This document shows positions 23,906 through 28,506 of a stretch of 28,506 nucleotides of DNA, one piece after another; position 1 is the first letter of the stretch; the number at the start of each line of letters is the position of its first letter. The DNA comes from an uncultured Alphaproteobacteria bacterium. Lineage in GTDB: Bacteria > Pseudomonadota > Alphaproteobacteria > UBA9655. Made by a program: the position numbers and the translations under genes. The stretch covers positions 1 to 28,506 of the forward strand of contig CALBSK010000069.1 in assembly GCA_937967795.1 (NCBI GenBank). Direction: 5' to 3'. The notes under the pieces were generated by a model. It had not been told where the DNA came from, did no database searches, and saw only the letters and a list, made by a program, of their open reading frames with translations.

Positions 23906-24385
23906 ATGGCATCTGCATTAAAAGAGAAGATTATTGAGCGTATGGAAGCTAAAAATCTTTCCATCGCTGAACTGGAAAGGCGTGCGGGATTAAGTATCCA
24001 TTCCGTTAGGAATATCCTTAAAGGCCGAATCAAAAAACCCAGTGCTCAATCTCTTCAAGCCATCGCTGAGGCTCTAGAATGCTCTATTATTGACCTTATG
24101 TCTACTTCTCCGTCGACAAGGGAAGGTTATGTGCCTGATGCACGAGGAAGGGTAAGAAAGCGTTCTCCTTTAGAGTATCCAGATCTTATGTTAAACTGTT
24201 CTGCAAAAATATTAGATTTTATTGCTGAACGAAATCTTAAAGTTTCAGTCGATGAATATTCAGAAATTGTTAAAAAGGTTTATTTCTATTCTTCAAGAGA
24301 AGAACCTCGAAAACTTGATGTACGGTTTGCTGAATGGCTTATAGAGAGTCAGTTTGATGATCCCAAGAATTCTGTAAAAAGCTGA
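23906..24385 (+). CDS. XRE-family helix-turn-helix transcriptional regulator
   Basis: A 159-residue regulator. Residues about 5-67 form a Cro/C1-type DNA-binding domain: IIERMEAKNLSIAELERRAG, then recognition-helix LSIHSVRNILKGRIKKPSAQ, then LQAIAEALECSIIDLM. The remaining 90 residues carry a basic linker (ARGRVRKRSPLEYP) and a mostly helical domain I do not recognise (NCSAKILDFIAERNLKVSVD onward). That domain could bind a ligand or mediate dimerisation. AGGA sits about 7 bases before the ATG at 23906. It is transcribed divergently from the LuxI-like gene and shares the palindrome between them, so it is the likely regulator of that gene. This link is inference from position. Confidence 0.85.
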   Translation: MASALKEKIIERMEAKNLSIAELERRAGLSIHSVRNILKGRIKKPSAQSLQAIAEALECSIIDLMSTSPSTREGYVPDARGRVRKRSPLEYPDLMLNCSAKILDFIAERNLKVSVDEYSEIVKKVYFYSSREEPRKLDVRFAEWLIESQFDDPKNSVKS

Positions 24386-24511
24386 AAAAATAACGGCTGG
24401 ACAAAATAAGAATAGTTCTCAACTAAAGTTTAGGATCCGAGAAACTGTTGTTATCTTTATAGGCTAAGCCCAAAAAAATTTGCTATACTCTCTAAAAATG
24501 AGAGGAAAAGA

Positions 24512-25435
24512 ATGCGCACTGTTACCGTTTTCGGTGGATCTGGTTTTGTCGGTCGCTGTGTGGTTCAGAAGTTGGCTGAGGAAGGGGACCTTATCCGTGT
24601 TGCTGTCAGAAACCCCTTATCCGTTCACTTTTTGCAACCGTTAGGGGAAGTGGGGCAAATTACGCCTGTTGCGGCCTCCATTCTTTCTTCAGCTGATATA
24701 TCTCATGCCATCCAAGGGGCGGATGTGGTGATTAATCTGGTTGGGATTCTCTATGAGAAAGGAGCTCAGACGTTTGAAGCTATTCATGTGGAAGGCGCCC
24801 GTAAGATTGCGGAAAAAGCGGAAGCGTTAGGGGTTACTACCTTTCTCCATATGTCGGCTTTAGGGGCTGATATAAATTCGTATTCGCGTTACGCATCTAC
24901 AAAAGCGCGAGGAGAAAAGGCTGTTTTAAAGCATTTTCCCCAAGCTACCATCTTTAGACCCAGTGTCATTTTTGGGGCTGAAGATTCTTTTCTCAATCGA
25001 TTTGCAAAAATGGCCCTTATTTCTCCTGTCCTTCCATTGATTGGAGGAGGGAAGACCCGTTTTCAACCGGTTTATGTTGGAGATGTCGCAAAAGGCTTTC
25101 TAAAAGCATCTTTCAAAAAAGAAACTCAAGGTAAAACGTATGAGCTCGGAGGCCCTTCTATTTATACTTTTAAAGACCTCATGATGTATCTCTTACAGAC
25201 CATTCATCGGAAAAGGGTTTTACTTCCTCTTCCCTTTTGGGTTGCCAAAGGAATTGCCACTTTTTCTCAATTTTTGCCAATACCACCTCTGACGCCTGAT
25301 CAGGTGGAACTCTTGAAATCAGATAACATCGTCTCTCCATCCGCCCTTACTTTGGAAGATTTGGAAGTGGGGGCGAAAGCGTTAGAAGCTTTAGTGTTGG
25401 CATATCTTTCGCGGTATGATGCAAAAAGGAGATAA
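24512..25435 (+). CDS. Complex I NDUFA9 subunit family protein (atypical SDR, NAD(P)-binding)
   Basis: A 307-residue Rossmann-fold protein. The N terminus TVTVFGGSGFVGRCVVQKL has the glycine-rich nucleotide-binding loop of atypical short-chain dehydrogenases. VVINLVGILYEKGAQTFEAI, FLHMSALGADINSYSRYAST and FRPSVIFGAEDSFLNRFA are typical of the NDUFA9-like group found in alphaproteobacteria and mitochondrial complex I. The active-site tyrosine region reads SRYASTKARGE. A role in assembly or stability of NADH dehydrogenase is known for the mitochondrial relative, but the bacterial role is unclear. GAGGAAAAG precedes the ATG. It converges on bamE with a 10-base gap. It could alternatively be called a generic NAD-dependent epimerase. 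Confidence 0.88.
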   Translation: MRTVTVFGGSGFVGRCVVQKLAEEGDLIRVAVRNPLSVHFLQPLGEVGQITPVAASILSSADISHAIQGADVVINLVGILYEKGAQTFEAIHVEGARKIAEKAEALGVTTFLHMSALGADINSYSRYASTKARGEKAVLKHFPQATIFRPSVIFGAEDSFLNRFAKMALISPVLPLIGGGKTRFQPVYVGDVAKGFLKASFKKETQGKTYELGGPSIYTFKDLMMYLLQTIHRKRVLLPLPFWVAKGIATFSQFLPIPPLTPDQVELLKSDNIVSPSALTLEDLEVGAKALEALVLAYLSRYDAKRR

Positions 25436-25445
25436 TTTTTCAGAT

Positions 25446-25907
25446 TTATCGTCCAGAGCGCTCATTGTCGGGATCTTTTCCATTAAAGCGCCCCACATTC
25501 CCAAAGATTTGCTCCAGCACACCAAAGGTATGGCCTGAAGTGGGTGTGGAGCGTTGAACATGCGAGATCACTTTCTTGTCTTTTTCTGTAAGCGAATCGA
25601 GGCTTTTGACTTTACCTTGGTCATCAAATTCAATGCGGGTGATATTACTTTTTAAGACCAACGGCGCTAAAAAGGCTCGTCTTTGTGTGGTTTCGGACAT
25701 ATAAAGCCACGTTTTATCTCCAAAGGTAGAAACAGAAGAAGGGGTTCCTAAAAGTTCTGCCACTTGTTCTTTAGACGTTTTTCCTACTTGAATACTGGCC
25801 AATTGTTCAGGTTCAACAATGTGTCCACGATTATCAATAGTTGCGCATCCCGCAAGGCTGGTGAGAAGGATTAAGGAAAGTTTGAAAATGCTTGATTTCA
25901 AATTCAT
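25446..25907 (-). CDS. bamE: Outer-membrane assembly lipoprotein BamE (SmpA/OmlA)
   Basis: A 153-residue lipoprotein of the BAM complex, which inserts beta-barrel proteins into the outer membrane. The start at 25907 gives a normal lipoprotein signal (KLSLILLTSLAGC) with lipobox LAGC and lipidated C21. The frame remains open to 25976, but that would place a long polar extension before the signal and overlap the divergent gene. The BamE fold follows: PEQLASIQVGKTSKEQVAEL, GTPSSVSTFGDKTWLYMSE, RRAFLAPLV and ITRIEFDDQGKVKSLDSL. It is divergent from the ubiquinol-cytochrome c chaperone gene, a conserved alphaproteobacterial arrangement. It probably supports barrel proteins such as the one at the end of the mla operon. 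Confidence 0.94.
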   Translation of the reverse strand: MNLKSSIFKLSLILLTSLAGCATIDNRGHIVEPEQLASIQVGKTSKEQVAELLGTPSSVSTFGDKTWLYMSETTQRRAFLAPLVLKSNITRIEFDDQGKVKSLDSLTEKDKKVISHVQRSTPTSGHTFGVLEQIFGNVGRFNGKDPDNERSGR

Positions 25908-25926
25908 TTCTCGGTACGTGTCGTAA

Positions 25927-26478
25927 ATGCTCAATAAAATAAAGTTTACCATGCCTATGGTTACATTTTCTGTCAACGGGTTATGGAAAAGAAACAGACG
26001 GGTGCGGGCTGAACATTTGTGCCTTTCTGTTTTGAGTCAGGCTCGTCAGCCGGTCTTTTACGAGAGGTGGGGAGTGCCAGATACCCTTGAAGGTCGCTTT
26101 GATTGTGCTTGCCTTCATATGATTCTTCTTTTGAGACACCTTAAAGGATCTCTGGCCCAAGCTGTATTCGATATATTTTTTTCTTACACAGAATTAACCT
26201 TGCGTGAGGAAGGAGTCAGTGATTTAAGAGTTGGAAAACAGGTTCGAAAATGCGCAACGTTTTTTTATGGAGCTTTAAAAGCGTATTCTGATGCTTTGGA
26301 AAACGATACAGGTTTGGAAGAAGCTCTCCTCCGAAATCTCTATAGCTCTGATTTTTCCCCTTCTCTTCAATGCTTAAAGGAGTATGTTAAATGTTGCGAT
26401 CATCTTTTAAAGGGGCAAGACTTCGAAAAAATGATATCCCTTCCATGGCCGAAAGAAAGTGAGATATGGCAGCGCTAA
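25927..26478 (+). CDS. Ubiquinol-cytochrome c chaperone family protein
   Basis: A 183-residue protein of the family related to mitochondrial UQCC1/Cbp3, which helps assemble the cytochrome bc1 complex. Hallmarks are LSVLSQARQPVFYERWGVPD, TLEGRFDCACLHMILLLRHL, and LREEGVSDLRVGKQVRKCAT with FYGALKAYSDAL. This implies that the organism has, or recently had, a bc1 complex. The start is uncertain. ATGs at 25927, 25951 and 25957 are in frame, none with a strong ribosome site, and the later ones leave more room for a promoter against bamE. Its end overlaps yceD by 13 bases, so both are translated together. Confidence 0.9.
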   Translation: MLNKIKFTMPMVTFSVNGLWKRNRRVRAEHLCLSVLSQARQPVFYERWGVPDTLEGRFDCACLHMILLLRHLKGSLAQAVFDIFFSYTELTLREEGVSDLRVGKQVRKCATFFYGALKAYSDALENDTGLEEALLRNLYSSDFSPSLQCLKEYVKCCDHLLKGQDFEKMISLPWPKESEIWQR

Positions 26479-26951
26479 CTTTTTCCGTAAACATTCAAAC
26501 CCTGACTTTAAAACCTCTTTCTTTTCACTTGGTGGCAACTTCAGAAGAGAGGCTAGAAATTTCTCGACGGTTAAGCCTTCTTTCTATAGAAAACTTGGAA
26601 GCTCAACTCTCTCTTCAAAGAGGTAAATATCTTTCTTTATTGGGGATAATCTCTGCGGATGTAACGCAACAATGTGTCCGTACACTTGTTCCTTTGCCAC
26701 AACATCTGGACATTGATGTGGATGAACTTTTTTTCCCTTCTCTTCCTCAAGAGAAAAAGGAAATAAATCTTGAAGAAGAAGAGTTGATTGAACCTCTTCT
26801 TGGAAATATTTTGGACGTCGGGGAAATTGTTATTCAACTTCTTTCTTTAAACCTTGCCCCCTATCCCGTTGTCCCAGAATCAAGTCCGATCGAATATCAT
26901 GAAGAAAATAGTTCTTCCTCTCCTTTTGAGATTTTAAAAAAGAAGAAATAA
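26466..26951 (+). CDS. YceD/DUF177 family protein (large ribosomal RNA accumulation protein)
   Basis: A 161-residue acidic protein matching DUF177/YceD by layout. The N terminus has beta-strands. In the middle QCVRTLVPLPQHLDIDVDEL corresponds to the usual C-V-R-T-L-x-P motif. An acidic stretch EEEELIEPLLGNILDVGEIV contains the family's D-x-G-E core. The last part, LSLNLAPYPVVPESSP, replaces the usual D-P-F-P-Y segment. E. coli YceD affects 23S rRNA accumulation. In many alphaproteobacteria yceD precedes rpmF or plsX, but here the downstream gene is an unrelated convergent one. The ATG lies inside the end of the preceding gene, with a GTGAG-type site upstream. Confidence 0.85.
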   Translation: MAALTFSVNIQTLTLKPLSFHLVATSEERLEISRRLSLLSIENLEAQLSLQRGKYLSLLGIISADVTQQCVRTLVPLPQHLDIDVDELFFPSLPQEKKEINLEEEELIEPLLGNILDVGEIVIQLLSLNLAPYPVVPESSPIEYHEENSSSSPFEILKKKK

Positions 26952-27001
26952 TTTTTTAAGACATGCACTCTTTTTCCTGAAGATTTCTGTTGTGTGAGCC
27001 T

Positions 27002-28506
27002 CTATTGCTTCAAAAAGGGATATTCCGCGAGAAACTCTTTGTTACGGCTTGCCGCGCCCTGGACAATAACATTTTTGACAAGGTCTTCCATTTCTTTAAA
27101 AAGTTTTTGATGTGCCTTCACCGTTTTATGTTCTTCTATTAAGTGCTTTTGTACTTTAATATAGAACGTTCTCCCGATTTCTAACTCTTTTGTCCAGGCG
27201 GCTGCTCCCAACATTTTCTTTACTTCTTCTAAAGTACTTATTTTCGTGGAAGTCAAATTTTGTGCGTGGTCATACGCAAGAGAAAGAGAATTAAGAAGAG
27301 AAAGCTCTTCTTGAAAGTTCATGATCGATTTTGAAAGAAACATTGATTTTGGACTGTTTTTGTTTGTTTCTTTTAATTCAGCCAGTGCCGTTTGTTGAAA
27401 GGTAGTTAAATACTTAAGCTCTGGGTTTTCTTTCATCAACTTTTCCGCTGTCTTATAAGAAGCTTGATGATATAAAGCAGAGGGAAGATGCTTCAAGATC
27501 TCTTTTTGGTCCGGGAAAGAAAAGGACTTTTCGCAAGAATTTAAAAGGTCAAATATCTTTATAGCAGAAGATACGTTCTCTTCTCCCAGTGTGAGGTATT
27601 CCTTTTCGTCAAAAGAATGCCGAGCTATAAAAGGGGGATCTTTTTGGATCGTTAAGTTGTTTATTGCATTTCGTTGAAGAGTAATATTTGTGAGCAAGAG
27701 TCCCTTTCCCTGAGATGATTTCATTTCCGTAAATTTGTCTCGAGCTGAGGGTATGAACTGAGCCAAAGTCTCATAAATGGTGTGAAGTGTAGGAATACCT
27801 GCCTCTCTGTGGGCCAAGAACCCCCCATCTCGATTATTTATAACAGCATACATAGAGTATTCCTGATGTATTTTTGTAAGTATATTCTCAATAGACTCAT
27901 CTTTTTTATTCTCAAACTTTTGAATGATGTCAGCGCCTGATATTTCATCCATGTCCATTTGTGTGTTTTGAGAAGAACGGGGAATTAATAGCTTCTTAAG
28001 CTTAGCTTGGACTTGGGGAGTATTTTTTATTTTCATTCCCCATCTTAAAGCTTCGAGAGAGTTTGGATAAAGCCTTACAGCTTCAAGAGGATTTGTATAA
28101 AGAGTTTGTGGCCTATTTAAAAGATTAAGAACTATACCGCTATTATAAATTTCAAAAAGACTTAGTAAGGCCTGATTTTCGCCCGCATATCCTGCCTGTA
28201 TTAAATAGCGCAAAGCTTCTGAGAGGTCTTCGGAAGTGTAGTTATTATACTGTAGAGGCCTGTTAGGGAGAACGTACGTTGGGCGTTGAATGCGTAAGGT
28301 GAAATAAGAAATTTGCGCCTTAGCGTATCCCTGAGCAGCAGCCATTTTCCGCCAATGTAAGGCTTGTATATCATCCTGCATAACGCCGCGACCATTTTCA
28401 TACATCCATCCGAGATTGTTTTGAGCCTTAGCATTTCCTTGATCAGCTGCTTTTTGATACAACTCGACAGCTTTTTGATCATTCTTCATAACGCCGCAAC
28501 CATTTG
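27002..28506 (-). CDS. Sel1-repeat protein (5' end beyond the window)
   Basis: The frame stays open to the window edge. Reading from 28504, the translation begins NGCGVMKNDQKAVELYQKAA, which is mid-repeat, so the ATG at 28489 is internal. Sel1-type units follow, such as DQGNAKAQNNLGWMYENG and RGVMQDDIQALHWRKMAAAQ, with the 36-residue period typical of solenoid scaffolds. Two later imperfect units are near SEALRYLIQAGYAGENQALL. The remaining 300 residues are a helical, lysine-rich region that I do not recognise (ends AEYPFLKQ). Sel1 proteins mediate protein-protein contacts and are frequent in bacteria living in protists. A host-directed role is speculative. It converges on yceD with 50 bases between. 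Confidence 0.8.
   Translation of the reverse strand, partial: NGCGVMKNDQKAVELYQKAADQGNAKAQNNLGWMYENGRGVMQDDIQALHWRKMAAAQGYAKAQISYFTLRIQRPTYVLPNRPLQYNNYTSEDLSEALRYLIQAGYAGENQALLSLFEIYNSGIVLNLLNRPQTLYTNPLEAVRLYPNSLEALRWGMKIKNTPQVQAKLKKLLIPRSSQNTQMDMDEISGADIIQKFENKKDESIENILTKIHQEYSMYAVINNRDGGFLAHREAGIPTLHTIYETLAQFIPSARDKFTEMKSSQGKGLLLTNITLQRNAINNLTIQKDPPFIARHSFDEKEYLTLGEENVSSAIKIFDLLNSCEKSFSFPDQKEILKHLPSALYHQASYKTAEKLMKENPELKYLTTFQQTALAELKETNKNSPKSMFLSKSIMNFQEELSLLNSLSLAYDHAQNLTSTKISTLEEVKKMLGAAAWTKELEIGRTFYIKVQKHLIEEHKTVKAHQKLFKEMEDLVKNVIVQGAASRNKEFLAEYPFLKQ
28379..28506 (-). repeat. 108-bp tandem repeat within the Sel1 gene
   Basis: CATAACGCCGCGACCATTTT at 28379 recurs as CATAACGCCGCAACCATTTG at 28487, 18 of 20 bases identical and 108 bases (36 codons) apart. 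This shows recent duplication of a Sel1 unit, with more copies probably beyond the window. Confidence 0.65.

Noticed and set aside
24440..24490. Promoter boxes before the NDUFA9-like gene
   Set aside because: TATACT near 24484 looks like a -10 box but no -35 box lies at suitable spacing, so it was not listed.
25908..25976. Upstream extension of BamE
   Set aside because: It would put 23 polar residues before a perfect lipoprotein signal and overlap the divergent gene.

Overview
The window is mostly one low-GC (about 40%) alphaproteobacterial genome. The family-level signs are the conserved alphaproteobacterial blocks addB-addA-trxA, rpmF-plsX-fabH, bamE facing a ubiquinol-cytochrome c chaperone gene and yceD, xerD near aroK, and an NDUFA9-like gene. 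The low GC, a palindromic repeat inside a reading frame, a Sel1-repeat protein and a toxin-antitoxin pair would suit a Holosporales or other protist-associated alphaproteobacterium. That placement is inference, since no rRNA or tRNA gene was found here. Positions 1 to about 803 are very different: clearly GC-rich, carrying an internal fragment of a peptide-transporter binding-protein gene that stops abruptly at the start codon of the next gene. This is most simply a chimeric contig end, less likely a recent insertion.

Layout: 804-1453 is a HEPN/nucleotidyltransferase (HepT/MntA-like) pair. 1566-5020 (minus) is the operon mlaE-mlaF-mlaD plus a PagL-like outer-membrane barrel gene. Divergent from it, 5089-8112 holds aroK, mlaA, mlaC and xerD. 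The lipid-transport system is therefore split into two units around aroK, each with a recognisable promoter. 8244-9029 is an exported repeat protein interrupted near its N terminus by an 84-bp nested palindrome. 9205-10161 is accA. 10267-17566 is addB-addA-trxA plus a YCII-GrpB fusion gene. nhaA (17666-18877) converges on and overlaps asd, the last gene of a minus-strand run rpmF-plsX-fabH-asd.

22256-24385 is the accessory part: a small secreted cysteine-containing protein, a strong terminator, a 69-nt imperfect hairpin, and a divergent pair made of a LuxI/GNAT-like synthase and an XRE regulator with a perfect 14-bp palindrome between them. This pair is the best candidate here for an undescribed signalling system. 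24512-26951 returns to housekeeping: NDUFA9-like protein, bamE, cytochrome bc1 chaperone, yceD. The window ends inside a minus-strand Sel1-repeat gene.

Together the genes cover envelope building (Mla, BamE, AccA, FabH, PlsX), recombination (AddAB, XerD), shikimate and aspartate-family biosynthesis (AroK, Asd), ion homeostasis (NhaA) and respiration support. The organism is therefore not extremely reduced.
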